This document shows positions 33,516 to 42,275 of a stretch of 64,000 nucleotides of DNA, piece after piece. Source of the DNA: JALZKA01 sp033856515 (GTDB lineage: Bacteria > Actinomycetota > Thermoleophilia > Solirubrobacterales > 70-9); assembly GCA_033856515.1 (NCBI GenBank), contig JAWVEY010000049.1, forward strand, positions 45,228 through 109,227, written 5' to 3'. The notes beneath the pieces are model-generated. The model was not told the DNA's origin. It worked only from the letters and a program-made list of their open reading frames with translations, and did not search any database. How positions within the stretch are numbered: position 1 is the stretch's first letter; the number at the start of each line of letters is the position of its first letter. The translations under genes and the position numbers were made by a program.

Positions 33516-34430
33516 TTGGGGGTAAGGACCAGACGAATTGCGGCAGTTTCGGCGCTCGCGGCCTCCGCGCTCGCGCTCGGCGTCGTGCCTGCCTCCTCCG
33601 AGGTGCCGAACCTGGAGTGGACCCAGCTCCTGCCGCCCATCCCGACCGAGGAGAACCCGCAACCGGGGCCAGTTTCGACCTGCAAGAAGCCCAAGCCGGG
33701 CTGCATCCGCACGCAGATGCGCCGCCTTCGCGCGGCGCGCGACCGCTACGGGTGTGATCACCGCGCGGTTTTCGCGACCACCTACCTGATGCTGACTAAG
33801 CAGATCTTCGAGGACGTGAAGTCCGGCCTCGTCGAGCGCGATTTCATCGACCCCAACTACCTCTATGTGGAGGACGCGGTCTTCGACAACGTCTACCAGC
33901 GCACGCTCAAGGCATGGAAGGACGGCCGCGAGGTCGCCGGCGCGTGGCGGATCGCCTTCGAGACGGCTGAGCGCGACGACACGGGCGCCGTGCAGGACAT
34001 GTTGCTCGGGATCAACGCGCACGTCCAGAACGACATGCCGTTCGTGCTCGCTTCGCTCGGCCTCGCAACGCCCGACGGCAAGTCGCGGAAGCCAGATCAC
34101 GATGAGGCCAACGGATCGCTCAACCGCGGCTACGAGGACGTCGTCGAGGAGATCCGGCTTCGTTTCGACAGCGCGATCGGCATAAGCAACCCCGCCGGTT
34201 TGCCGGCGGACGACCTCGTCGGCCTCGAGCTCGTCCGCACATGGCGCGAGAACGTGTGGCGCAACGCGGAGAAGCTGCTGAACGCGAAGGGCAAGCAGGA
34301 GCAGCGCCAGGTCGCAAAGCAGATCGAGGACAACGCCGCAGCTACGGCTACGGTTATCGCCGCGGGCGGCATCCCGGGCTATGGCGCGACGCGCGACGCT
34401 TACTGCGCGGCCGGTCCGAGCGGCGATTGA
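33516..34430 (+). CDS. DUF5995 family secreted protein
   Basis: About 304 residues when started from TTG 33516, which puts a signal peptide (RTRRIAAVSALAASALALG) at the N-terminus; TTG 33477 is the alternative. The body matches DUF5995: RRLRAARDRYGCDHRAVFA, LINAHVQND-like LGINAHVQNDMPF, and DHDEANGSL near the middle. The conserved His, Asp and Asn residues suggest a metal or hydrolytic site, but the family function is undefined. The stop overlaps the TTG of the following hydrolase by four bases. Confidence 0.72.
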   Translation: MGVRTRRIAAVSALAASALALGVVPASSEVPNLEWTQLLPPIPTEENPQPGPVSTCKKPKPGCIRTQMRRLRAARDRYGCDHRAVFATTYLMLTKQIFEDVKSGLVERDFIDPNYLYVEDAVFDNVYQRTLKAWKDGREVAGAWRIAFETAERDDTGAVQDMLLGINAHVQNDMPFVLASLGLATPDGKSRKPDHDEANGSLNRGYEDVVEEIRLRFDSAIGISNPAGLPADDLVGLELVRTWRENVWRNAEKLLNAKGKQEQRQVAKQIEDNAAATATVIAAGGIPGYGATRDAYCAAGPSGD

Positions 34431-35323
34431 CACCTGACGTAGTTCGCTCCGAGGAACGGTTCGCCCGGGTGGGCGAGCTGGAAATTTGCTGGCAGCAGTT
34501 CGGGCGGGACGGGGATCCGCCCGTGCTCATGATCATGGGCCTGGGGGCGCAGATGATCCTGTGGCCGGACGAGGTCTGTGAGCTGATCGCAGCCGAGGGG
34601 TTTCGCGTCATCCGCTTCGACAACCGCGACGCGGGACGCTCGAGCGTCCTCGCAGACGCGCCGACTGGAACCGTGCCTCGCGCCCTTGATGGTGTAATCC
34701 CGGCAGGCGCCTACTCGCTGTCCGACATGGCCGCTGACGCCGCTGGGCTCTTGGACGCGCTCGGGATCGAGGCGGCGCACGTCGTCGGCGCCTCGCTCGG
34801 CGGGATGATCGCCCAGACACTTGCGATCGAGCATCCGGAGCGGGTACTCACGCTGGCATCGATCATGTCCACGACCGGCGACCGCTCGGTCGGAGAGGCT
34901 TCGCAGGCGGGGATCGAGGCGCTGACCGCCGCCCCGCCGCCCGATCGCGACGGTTACGTGGCGACGCTTCTGGAGGCGCGCCGGAAGATCGGCTCGCCGG
35001 GTTTCCCATTCGACGAGGAGCGCTCGCGGCGGATCGCGGGGCGGTCGTTCGACCGGGGCTTTCATCCGAAAGGCACGGTGCGCCAGACGATCGCGATCAT
35101 CCTCTCAGGCGACCGGACGGAGCGGTTGGCCGATATCGAGGTTCCCACCGTGGTGATCCACGGGGAGGACGATCCGCTGATCGGCGTCTCGGGCGGCAGG
35201 GCGACCGCTGCTGCCATTCCGGGGTCGAAGCTGGTCGTGATTCCCGGGATGGGCCACGACTGGCCGGCCGGGGTGTGGGCGCAGATCGCCGGCGAAATCG
35301 TGGCCAACGCGCGCCGCGCGTAG
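34427..35323 (+). CDS. Alpha/beta hydrolase
   Basis: 298 residues from a TTG overlapping the upstream stop. The nucleophile is in VVGASLGGMIAQTLA, the oxyanion strand reads VLMIMGLGAQMILWP, the acid lies in VIHGEDDPLIG and the catalytic His in IPGMGHDWP. It resembles RdmC/aclacinomycin-methylesterase-like hydrolases. The segment FDNRDAGRSS is typical of that subgroup. It is cytosolic by the absence of a signal. The longer reading to 34241 overlaps the DUF5995 gene and is rejected. Confidence 0.82.
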   Translation: MTPDVVRSEERFARVGELEICWQQFGRDGDPPVLMIMGLGAQMILWPDEVCELIAAEGFRVIRFDNRDAGRSSVLADAPTGTVPRALDGVIPAGAYSLSDMAADAAGLLDALGIEAAHVVGASLGGMIAQTLAIEHPERVLTLASIMSTTGDRSVGEASQAGIEALTAAPPPDRDGYVATLLEARRKIGSPGFPFDEERSRRIAGRSFDRGFHPKGTVRQTIAIILSGDRTERLADIEVPTVVIHGEDDPLIGVSGGRATAAAIPGSKLVVIPGMGHDWPAGVWAQIAGEIVANARRA

Positions 35324-35330
35324 AGGCGGC

Positions 35331-36257
35331 CTACCTCCTTTTCTTCGGTTGCCAGTCGGGCTCTGCGTCGGAGGCCGCGTCGCCCACCACCGGCTTCTCG
35401 CCTGAGCCGTCAGCCTTCATGCGGTAGACGTCAGTGTTGCCGTCGCGGGTCGTCTCGAAGGTGATCTGCTTGCCGTCAGGCGAGAAGTCCGGATCGCCAT
35501 CGAAGAACGACGCCGCGCTGGTCAGCTGCTCGCGGTCGGAGCCGTCCGAAGCTTTCATCGTGAAGATCTCGTCGTCGAGCACCATTGACATCGGATCGAG
35601 CGGAGCGTCCGATTCGTAGACGATGAGCTTGCCGTTCGGTGACCACTCTGGCTCGTTCGAGGACCCCATCATCTCGTCGGTGAGCTGGACGAAGTCGCTG
35701 CCGTTCATCTTCACGCTCGCCACCTGGAGCTGGCCCATCCCGGTGTCGAAGCAGTAGGCGACGCGCTTACCGTTCGGGGAGACGGCGGGGTCGTAGTCAC
35801 CACCCATGTTCGTCGTGATCTGCTGGATGTCGGAGCCGTTCTTTGCCTTCATCGAGTAGATCTCGGAGTCGCCGTCGGAGTCGGAGAGGAAGACGATCCG
35901 CTTGCCGTCGGGCGTGAATTGCGGGTCGCCCTCCTCGAAGTCGTTCTTGGTGAGGCGCTTCTCCTTGCCCGACTTGATCGTCAAGCGCACGATCTCCGCG
36001 TCGGTCTCGCCCTCGTATGTGCGCTCGAAGACGACCTGCTTGCCGTTCGCCGAGAAGCGGGGGTCGGAGTCGTCGATGGTGTTCTTGGTCAGTCGCTTCG
36101 TGCTCTTGCCGCTGGGCTTCACCGTGTAGAGCTCGCCGTCGCCGTCGCGGTCGGACTCGAAGGCGATCAGGCCGTTCTTGAACTTCGCTGCGTCTGCGGG
36201 CGCCGCGCCAATGAGCAGTGCGGAGAGTGCGAGGAGTGCGATCCGCGTGCGAGTCAT
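35331..36257 (-). CDS. Secreted PD40/TolB-type beta-propeller protein
   Basis: 308 residues from the ATG at 36257 with a signal peptide (RTRIALLALSALLIGAAPADA). About seven repeats of the PD40 type follow, each with a DPxFSPDGKxIxFxS core such as DPQFTPDGKRIVFLSDSDGD and DPDFSPDGKQITFETTRDGN. Such propellers fold outside the cytoplasm and bind partner proteins or sugars. The C-terminus is basic (WQPKKRR). It diverges from the RTX-like gene, and a perfect palindrome lies in the shared interval. Confidence 0.78.
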   Translation of the reverse strand: MTRTRIALLALSALLIGAAPADAAKFKNGLIAFESDRDGDGELYTVKPSGKSTKRLTKNTIDDSDPRFSANGKQVVFERTYEGETDAEIVRLTIKSGKEKRLTKNDFEEGDPQFTPDGKRIVFLSDSDGDSEIYSMKAKNGSDIQQITTNMGGDYDPAVSPNGKRVAYCFDTGMGQLQVASVKMNGSDFVQLTDEMMGSSNEPEWSPNGKLIVYESDAPLDPMSMVLDDEIFTMKASDGSDREQLTSAASFFDGDPDFSPDGKQITFETTRDGNTDVYRMKADGSGEKPVVGDAASDAEPDWQPKKRR

Positions 36258-36286
36258 GACTGGAGCTTCTATGCGAGCGCGACCGT

Positions 36287-36304
36287 GGTTGTCAACCGAC
36301 AACC
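36287..36304. promoter_or_regulatory. Palindrome GGTTGTC-AACC-GACAACC
   Basis: Seven-base perfect arms with a four-base spacer in the 68-base interval between two divergent secreted-protein genes. Its position suits a shared operator. No known consensus is matched. Confidence 0.4.
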
Positions 36305-36325
36305 GTCGGGTGTAACGTCTGCAAC

Positions 36326-37507
36326 GTGACCAGGGGGCTACAGGTTGCAGTGGGGTTTGTGGTCGCGCTTGGGGTTGTTGCGCCGGCCGACGCTGCGACG
36401 ATCGCGGTCGTTGACCAGGGCAAGAACGACGTCGTGCTCTACTGGGCTGAGCCCGGTGAGGAGAATCGTCTCAAAGCCGAGTCCGCCGCGGGCGTAATCA
36501 CCGTCAGGGACACCGGCACACAGGTGATCGCGGGACCGGGCTGCGTCCAGGTCTCTGCGCATGAGGCGACTTGCGACAGGAACAACGCCTTTCCCAACCA
36601 GGCTCTCGGCGCGGATCTCGGGAACAAGGACGACCGGGCCGATGCGACTACGGGCATCGTCTGGGCCGCGCTCGAGGGCGGGTCTGGCGATGATCGTCTC
36701 GAGGGCGGTGACAGTTTCGACCGGTTCGACGGCGGCACGGGTGCCGACCGGATCGACGGGGCGGGAGGCAGCGTGGACTTCGTCGGGTACTTCGGGCGAT
36801 CCGATGACCTCGACCTCACACTTGGCGATTCCGCCTCGAACGACGGGGGGGATCGGGATGGGACCGGTGACCGGCTAGTGAGCATCGAGACGGCCACCGG
36901 CGGGGACGGCGATGACGAGATCGTGGGAACTGACGGCGAGAACACACTTGGCGGGGGCAAGGGGGCGGACGTCCTGGAGGGCGGCGGCGAGGACGACGCC
37001 CTCTTCGGAGGCGAGGGCGCCGACACCATGCGCGGCCAGGGCGGCGCCGATGCCCTGCAGCCACAGGAGGGCGCCGACAAGGCCTTCGGCGGAGCCGGTG
37101 GGGACATCATGGTCGTGAGCGGCGACGATCGACCCGACCTGATCGATGCGGGTGGCGATCTGGAGGACGAGCTCCAGCTGGGGTTTGGCGCGTACCGCAT
37201 CGAGCTCGACGGAAAGGCAAACGACGGGGTCTGCGAGCAGGACCCTTGTTCAACCTCGAGTGAGGGCGACGATGTAAGGCGCGTCACGATCGTCGGCGGA
37301 GCGTTTGGATCAGACCTGTTGATCGGCTCCAGCGAGCACGAGATCTTCGAGCCGAGTCAGGGCGCAGACGTCGTCAAGGCCAAGGGAGGGGACGACGAGA
37401 TCTCGCTTCACTCAGACGACGGTGCCGATGACATCCTGTGCGGCGGGGGCGTGGACACCGTCAATGGCGAGCAGCTCGAGGACGAGCTGACCGACTGCGA
37501 GAACTAG
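36326..37507 (+). CDS. Secreted RTX-like calcium-binding repeat protein
   Basis: 393 residues from GTG with a signal peptide ending near PADAA. Two blocks of glycine-aspartate nonapeptides are seen: GGSGDDRLEGGDSFDRF with GGTGADRIDG, and GGDGDDEIVGTDGENTLGGG through GGEGADTMRGQGGADAL. These match the GGxGxDxLx calcium-binding repeats of RTX proteins, which fold as a parallel beta-roll outside the cell. No type I secretion genes or protease/lipase domain are present; export is likely by Sec. Two cysteines near the end (CEQDPCS) could form a disulfide. Confidence 0.78.
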   Translation: MTRGLQVAVGFVVALGVVAPADAATIAVVDQGKNDVVLYWAEPGEENRLKAESAAGVITVRDTGTQVIAGPGCVQVSAHEATCDRNNAFPNQALGADLGNKDDRADATTGIVWAALEGGSGDDRLEGGDSFDRFDGGTGADRIDGAGGSVDFVGYFGRSDDLDLTLGDSASNDGGDRDGTGDRLVSIETATGGDGDDEIVGTDGENTLGGGKGADVLEGGGEDDALFGGEGADTMRGQGGADALQPQEGADKAFGGAGGDIMVVSGDDRPDLIDAGGDLEDELQLGFGAYRIELDGKANDGVCEQDPCSTSSEGDDVRRVTIVGGAFGSDLLIGSSEHEIFEPSQGADVVKAKGGDDEISLHSDDGADDILCGGGVDTVNGEQLEDELTDCEN

Positions 37508-37514
37508 CCGCGAG

Positions 37515-38633
37515 CTAAGCCGGGTCGGCGAGCCGGGCGCCGTTGCCGTTCGACTCGTAAATGGCCGAGCCGGGGCGGAGGTCGGCGATGCTCATCGACG
37601 GCCACTCGGAGACGGGGCCGTGGGGCCGGTGGATCTTTTCGGGGCGGGACGCCTTCGGGAGTTGCGCGAGGAGCTCGGCGTTCTCCGGCGCGTTCAGCTG
37701 GCGCTTCACCGTCTCGATCGCGACCTCGATCGTGCGGTGCTGGTTCTTGCGGCTCATGAGATTGCGCCCCATGGAATCGAGGTCCTCTTTCTGGGGCTGG
37801 ATGAGGACGACGCCGGTGCCGCGATTTCGCATCGTCCGCGCCTCGGTGCCCAGGCGACGGCCCGATGCGCCGCGAACCGCGCGCGCTCCCCACTCGAGTG
37901 GGTTCCACTGGCGGGTTGGGTGGAGGGAGGAGGTGGGGTTGAGGCAGATGACGAGGTCCATGTGGGCGTCGCGCAGGATGTCCAGGTTCGAGGTGGAGTA
38001 CATGCCGCCGTCGACGTAGCGGCGCTCGCCGATGGTGACGGGGTGGTAGAAGCCGGGGATGGCGCATGACGCGGCGACCGCGTCGGCGAGTTCGGCCTTC
38101 GGCGCTTTCGGACGGCCGAAGACGGTACGCCGCCCCGTGGCGTAATCGCAGGCGATAACTCGCATGCCGGGATGTGGGCTCCAGCCTTCTCCCGATGAGC
38201 GGCGGACGATGTCCTTGAGCGGCTCGGTCGAGATGAACCCGCGCGGCAACCAGCCGGCGGCGATGGAGGCAGGCGGATAGCTGAAGGGCTCGCGCGTGGT
38301 GCGCTTGGCCAGCTCCCACGAGCCGGGGCCGATGGGCGGCCAGGCCCTGGCGAGGCGGAAGGTGGCGCCTGCGGAGCGATCCGCTTCGGAGGCTGGGCGC
38401 CCGTGGGCGTCGGTCAGGCCCTCGATGGTCTCGCCGGCCGAGTGGGCGACCATGAACCAGATGGGGGTGCCGGAGGCGACGATCGAGCCGATCATGGAGC
38501 CGGCCGAGGTGCCGACGATTCGCGTCGCCTCCATCGGATCCCAGCCGGTTTCGGTGGCGAGCGCGGAGAGACCGCCGGTCAGCCATGCGCCGCCCTGAAT
38601 TCCGCCCGCTCCGAGGACAAGTCCCACCCTCAT
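37515..38633 (-). CDS. Patatin-like phospholipase family protein
   Basis: 372 residues from the ATG at 38633. LVLGAGGIQGGAW forms the oxyanion loop, Ser43 is in VGTSAGS, and the catalytic Asp is in YVDGGMYS. It is thus a complete Ser-Asp dyad acyl hydrolase for membrane lipids, cytosolic and without signal peptide. The last 60 residues are polar (KIHRPHGPVSEWPSM) and not part of the fold. It diverges from lemA, with an inverted repeat in the interval. Confidence 0.85.
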   Translation of the reverse strand: MRVGLVLGAGGIQGGAWLTGGLSALATETGWDPMEATRIVGTSAGSMIGSIVASGTPIWFMVAHSAGETIEGLTDAHGRPASEADRSAGATFRLARAWPPIGPGSWELAKRTTREPFSYPPASIAAGWLPRGFISTEPLKDIVRRSSGEGWSPHPGMRVIACDYATGRRTVFGRPKAPKAELADAVAASCAIPGFYHPVTIGERRYVDGGMYSTSNLDILRDAHMDLVICLNPTSSLHPTRQWNPLEWGARAVRGASGRRLGTEARTMRNRGTGVVLIQPQKEDLDSMGRNLMSRKNQHRTIEVAIETVKRQLNAPENAELLAQLPKASRPEKIHRPHGPVSEWPSMSIADLRPGSAIYESNGNGARLADPA

Positions 38634-38645
38634 CGTGCGTGGAAG

Positions 38646-38682
38646 CCTACCCGTAGGTACGGAAGTCAAGCCTTTGGGTAGG
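38646..38682. promoter_or_regulatory. Inverted repeat CCTACCC / GGGTAGG between divergent genes
   Basis: Seven-base arms separated by 23 bases lie in the 57-base gap between the patatin and lemA starts. CTACCCGTAG also occurs at the left arm. This is a candidate operator for both genes; no known binding protein is implied. Confidence 0.35.
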
Positions 38683-38690
38683 TTGCTGCC

Positions 38691-39263
38691 GTGTCCCTGG
38701 GGGTCATCATCGCTCTGGCCGTCGTCGCTGTGGTCGTGGTATGGACTGCCGTGACCTACAACCGCCTGGTGCAGTTGCGCCTGGCGTGCGAGAGCTCGTG
38801 GGCGCAGATCGACGTCGCGCTACGCCTCCGGCACGACCTGGTGCCGCGCCTGGCCGAGGCCGTCGCGGGCTACGCCGGGCATGAGCGCCAGACGTTCGAG
38901 AACGTGGCGGCGGCGCGAAGTCGCGCGGTGGAGGCGAACAATGCGGCGCCGGCCGTGCGTGGCCCCGCGGAAGCGGCGTTGGCCGCCGGCCTGGGCTCGG
39001 CGATGCTGGTCGCCGAGGACTACCCTGCGCTCCTCGCTTCGGAGAACTTCATGCAGCTTCAGACGGAGCTCTCGGCAGTGGAGGAGAAGATCTCGATCAC
39101 GCGGCGCGTCTACAACGACACGGTGGAGACGTACAACACGAAGATTCAGGTCTTCCCGCCCGTGATCGTCGCGAGCCTGTTCCGCTTCGGGCGCCGCGAG
39201 TTCTTCGACGCGCCGGTCGAGGCGGAAACGGCTCCCGAGGTGAGCGTGGGAGGCGGGGCGTGA
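38691..39263 (+). CDS. LemA family protein
   Basis: 190 residues with an N-terminal membrane helix (about 4-23) then the LemA helical bundle: AVTYNRLVQLRLACESSWAQ, RLRHDLVPRLAEAVAGYA, and ETYNTKIQVFPPVIVA toward the end. LemA proteins are anchored with a short outside N-terminus and are found with DUF2207 or TPM-domain membrane proteins. That pairing holds here: the GTGA overlap couples it to the DUF2207 gene. The biological role of the pair is not established. Confidence 0.88.
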   Translation: MSLGVIIALAVVAVVVVWTAVTYNRLVQLRLACESSWAQIDVALRLRHDLVPRLAEAVAGYAGHERQTFENVAAARSRAVEANNAAPAVRGPAEAALAAGLGSAMLVAEDYPALLASENFMQLQTELSAVEEKISITRRVYNDTVETYNTKIQVFPPVIVASLFRFGRREFFDAPVEAETAPEVSVGGGA

Positions 39264-41128
39264 AGATCGCCGGCCGCATCATCTGGCGCCTTGTCTTCCT
39301 GGCGATCTTCGGCGCGATCCTCTACGCGATCGGGCTCGTCAACTGGAGCGAGGCCGCAAAGAGCTTCCGAGTCGACCATGCGGATGTGCGGGTGGAGGTG
39401 CAGGACGACGGAAGCCTTCACGTCACCGAGCAGCTGACCTTCGACTTCACGGGCAATTTCTCGGGCGCGTTCCGCGACATCCCGCTCGCCGCAGGCGTCC
39501 AGGCGCGGAACGTCGCGGTGAGCGAGGCGGGGGAGGAGTACGAGCCGGGCGCGGCGACGGGTCTCGGCTCATACGACCGGCCGGGCACGTTCGGCGCCGA
39601 GCAGCTTGAGATCGACGACCCGGACATTGGGCCTACTCGGGGCTTCCGCGTCGTGTGGCACTACGAGGCGGACTCGGAGGAGCGCACGTTTCAGGTCAGC
39701 TACAACATCACCGGAGCGACCGAGGCCTACGACGACGTGATCTACGTGCCGTGGGCGGTGTGGGGGAGCCAGTGGCAGTTCGCGCTGGACGACCTTCACG
39801 CTGAGATCGCGCTGGCGGACTCAGAAGAGGAGCCCGAAGGCGCCTGGCTTCGCCCGCGGGGACTTGGAGTCGATCCCGAGACCGGCCCGGGTTCGGCGAC
39901 CGTGGACGTCGAGCGGCTGCCGTCGGGCGAGGAAGCCGACATGACCGCTGTGTTCCCGCGTAGCGCTGTCAGCTCGGTCGATGGCGCGACGGTCGAGTCG
40001 GGAGACGGGCTCGACACGATCCTCGCCGAGGAGAAGGAGATCGACGACGACCAGGGCCTGATCTCGAAGGCGGCGGCATTCGTCGGCGAGAACGTGATCC
40101 CGATCGAGATCGTGTGGACGTTCCTGGTGCTGCTCGGCGCGGCATGGCTGTATTTCCGGGCGCGTGAGGGTCGAGTCGAAGGTGTGCCGAAGTATCTGCC
40201 CGAGCCGCCGTCCGACGACTCGCCTGCGCTTGCTTATGCCTACGCGAACGAGGGAGAGTTCGACGACCGGCTCGTCCTGGCGACGCTGCTCGACCTCGTG
40301 GACCGGGGCTTCTATGAGTCGAAGGCGGCGGAGGGCAAGGAGATGGACCTTGTGCTGTCCATCCCCGAGAAGCGCCCGCCGGTCGATGACCTCGAGAAGT
40401 ACGAGGCGAAGACGATGGACTTCTTCGATGATCTCCTGAACGACGGCGGCGCGTGCGAGCTCGGCAAGCTCAAGGAGCGCATCCCCGAGCATTCGGGCAC
40501 GTGGCGGGCGCGGTGGGAGTCGCTGACGACGGCGCTCGACGAGGTGGAGAAAGGCAAGCTCGAGTGGAGCCTGACGCTGGTGAACGCGCGCACAACGCTG
40601 GCGCTGACCGCGTTCTTGGGCTACTTCGCGATCCTGCTCCTCTACTTCGACCGGACGCACCTGATTTCGATCCCGCTGTTCGCGATGGTCGCGGGGATGC
40701 TGTTCGTCTATCTCCTGCCCCAGCGCCACCTGAAGAAGATGGACCCCGAGAGTCGGCAGAAGAACGCGGAGTGGATGGCCTTCTCGCAGTGGACGAAGGA
40801 TTTCCCGCGCCTCTCCGATGACCCGCCGGCGACGCTCCTTCTGTGGCGGCGGATCATCGTCTACGCGGTCGCGTTCGGCACCGCCGAGCGGCTGATCGGC
40901 TCGGGCAAGATCCCGGAGCCCGTGGTCGAGGAGGCGATGCACAGCGGCATCTGGCTCTATCCGCAGATGAGCGGCATGGACTCCGGCCTCACGCCGAGCT
41001 TCGACGGCTTTGCCTCGGGCTTCTCGAGCCAGGTCGCGCCCGTGCAATCGTCTTCGAGTGGCGGCGGGGGCGGCTTCTCCGGAGGCGGCGGAGGCTTCTC
41101 GGGCGGCGGCGGGGGCGGCGCCTGGTGA
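39260..41128 (+). CDS. DUF2207 membrane protein with Gly-rich tail
   Basis: 622 residues. An N-terminal helix (about 9-26) precedes an extracytoplasmic beta-rich DUF2207 domain (VRVEVQDDGSLHVTEQLTFD). Hydrophobic helices follow at about 275-297 and 446-490, separated by a cytoplasmic winged-helix-like domain (LVLATLLDLVDRGFYES). The protein ends in a glycine-serine-phenylalanine tail (FSGGGGGFSGGGG, then AW), common to this family. It is paired with LemA. The function is unknown beyond membrane-stress associations. Confidence 0.83.
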   Translation: MKIAGRIIWRLVFLAIFGAILYAIGLVNWSEAAKSFRVDHADVRVEVQDDGSLHVTEQLTFDFTGNFSGAFRDIPLAAGVQARNVAVSEAGEEYEPGAATGLGSYDRPGTFGAEQLEIDDPDIGPTRGFRVVWHYEADSEERTFQVSYNITGATEAYDDVIYVPWAVWGSQWQFALDDLHAEIALADSEEEPEGAWLRPRGLGVDPETGPGSATVDVERLPSGEEADMTAVFPRSAVSSVDGATVESGDGLDTILAEEKEIDDDQGLISKAAAFVGENVIPIEIVWTFLVLLGAAWLYFRAREGRVEGVPKYLPEPPSDDSPALAYAYANEGEFDDRLVLATLLDLVDRGFYESKAAEGKEMDLVLSIPEKRPPVDDLEKYEAKTMDFFDDLLNDGGACELGKLKERIPEHSGTWRARWESLTTALDEVEKGKLEWSLTLVNARTTLALTAFLGYFAILLLYFDRTHLISIPLFAMVAGMLFVYLLPQRHLKKMDPESRQKNAEWMAFSQWTKDFPRLSDDPPATLLLWRRIIVYAVAFGTAERLIGSGKIPEPVVEEAMHSGIWLYPQMSGMDSGLTPSFDGFASGFSSQVAPVQSSSSGGGGGFSGGGGGFSGGGGGGAW

Positions 41129-41159
41129 TAGCCGCCCCGGTCAGTCTGAGCGCTGCGCG

Positions 41160-41525
41160 CTAGCCGGAGTCTGGCGCCTCGTCTGGGAGCCCATTCGTCA
41201 GCTCATGCGCTGTGAGGCGAAAGATCTCGCCGACACGGCCATTGCCTCGCGTGACCTGGAGGCGGCTCCCGTTCGTCGCCGAGCGGCGGCTCGCCTGAAG
41301 GATCGCATGGAGGGTTCTCGGATCAAGCTTGGCGAGGCGGTCGATATCGAGCAGGATCAGGCTGGCGCTGCTCGCCTCGGCCTGAGCAAGGACATGCCGT
41401 AGCTCGAAGCACCCGGTCTCGCTAAGCCTGCCCTTAACGCGGATCAGGTACAGGTCGTCTTGGTACGACGAGCGAACGGGGTTGGAAGACGCGACGTGCG
41501 CTTCGGGGCTATCGGGTCGGAACAC
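41160..41525 (-). CDS. STAS domain protein, possible anti-anti-sigma factor
   Basis: 121 residues. The pattern DLYLIRVKGRLSETGCFELR, LILLDIDRLAKLDPRTLHAI and LQVTRGNGRVGEIFRLT follows the STAS fold of SpoIIAA/RsbV proteins. At the place of the usual phosphorylated Ser (DxSG) the sequence is DIDRLAKLDP, so regulation by phosphorylation is uncertain. No anti-sigma kinase or phosphatase is adjacent. It converges with the DUF2207 gene. Confidence 0.65.
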   Translation of the reverse strand: MFRPDSPEAHVASSNPVRSSYQDDLYLIRVKGRLSETGCFELRHVLAQAEASSASLILLDIDRLAKLDPRTLHAILQASRRSATNGSRLQVTRGNGRVGEIFRLTAHELTNGLPDEAPDSG

Positions 41526-41673
41526 TGGGACTCCTCGGTCGCAGGATCGGCGGCGAGGAAGTCAGGTGCCATTGCTCTGGCCGCACCACGTGGGCCGAAC
41601 CTGGGCGCGAATGCCCTCCAACGCTGAGACTACTTCTGCGCAGGCCAGAGCGCAACCCGCCCTGGAGCGTGAC

Positions 41674-41717
41674 TTCAGGAGTTTGCGTCGCTTTTTCAGG
41701 AGTCTGCGGCGCTTTTT
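41674..41717. repeat. Tandem 22-base repeat across the DUF2294 gene end
   Basis: Two adjacent 22-base copies (41674-41695 and 41696-41717) differ at two positions. On the minus strand each ends with CTCCTGA, so the coding tail and stop of the gene have been duplicated, the outer copy being non-coding. Confidence 0.8.
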
Positions 41718-42118
41718 AGTGCGGCTTCGCGGATTTCCGCGTCCTCCACGAGGCTTGTCGGGCTGAGCACGAAGACCTCGCAGATCATGTCCGGCTCCTG
41801 CTGGTTCCCGCTCATGAAGCCGATGACGTCGCGACCGGTTGCGTGCTGGATCACCGCTTCGAAGCGCTGGCGCATGACCTCTTGGAAGACCAGCCGTTGA
41901 TCGATGACGGCCTTGCCGCGGTCACCGGCGAGAAGGGTCTGCTCGACCCTGGTGAAGCCGCCGCGCAGGACACAGACCACGAGGTCGTCCTGGTAGTAGG
42001 TCTTGGTCCGCGTTGGCCCGACGCCGTAGTACTCCTTGAGCAGCGCCACCATGCCGTCGGAGATCTCGGTGAGGATCTCGCCGTGGCTCTTATCTGTGTG
42101 CGGGTCGGGTGTGTCCAT
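41696..42118 (-). CDS. DUF2294 family protein
   Basis: 140 residues from the ATG at 42118. KSHGEILTEISDGMVALLKE, VGPTRTKTYYQDDLVVCVL, GGFTRVEQTLLAGDRGKAVI and ATGRDVIGFMSGNQQE follow the DUF2294 (COG5609) pattern. The family is small and cytosolic with no assigned activity; some members sit beside regulatory genes. The start choice removes a poorly structured 59-residue extension that overlaps the region upstream of the desaturase. Confidence 0.7.
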   Translation of the reverse strand: MDTPDPHTDKSHGEILTEISDGMVALLKEYYGVGPTRTKTYYQDDLVVCVLRGGFTRVEQTLLAGDRGKAVIDQRLVFQEVMRQRFEAVIQHATGRDVIGFMSGNQQEPDMICEVFVLSPTSLVEDAEIREAALKSAADS

Positions 42119-42275
42119 CGGGCGGCGTAAGGTCACCTGGAATCGTAAACCTTGGGCACGCTTTCGGGTGTTAGCCTTTGGGACGGAGGGCATCTGCCCC
42201 GGGGCTTTGGTCCAGCACGCGACCCGAGCAGCGCCGAGTGACTTCCTTATCGCAGTCCGCGACCGAGGAGTCCAC

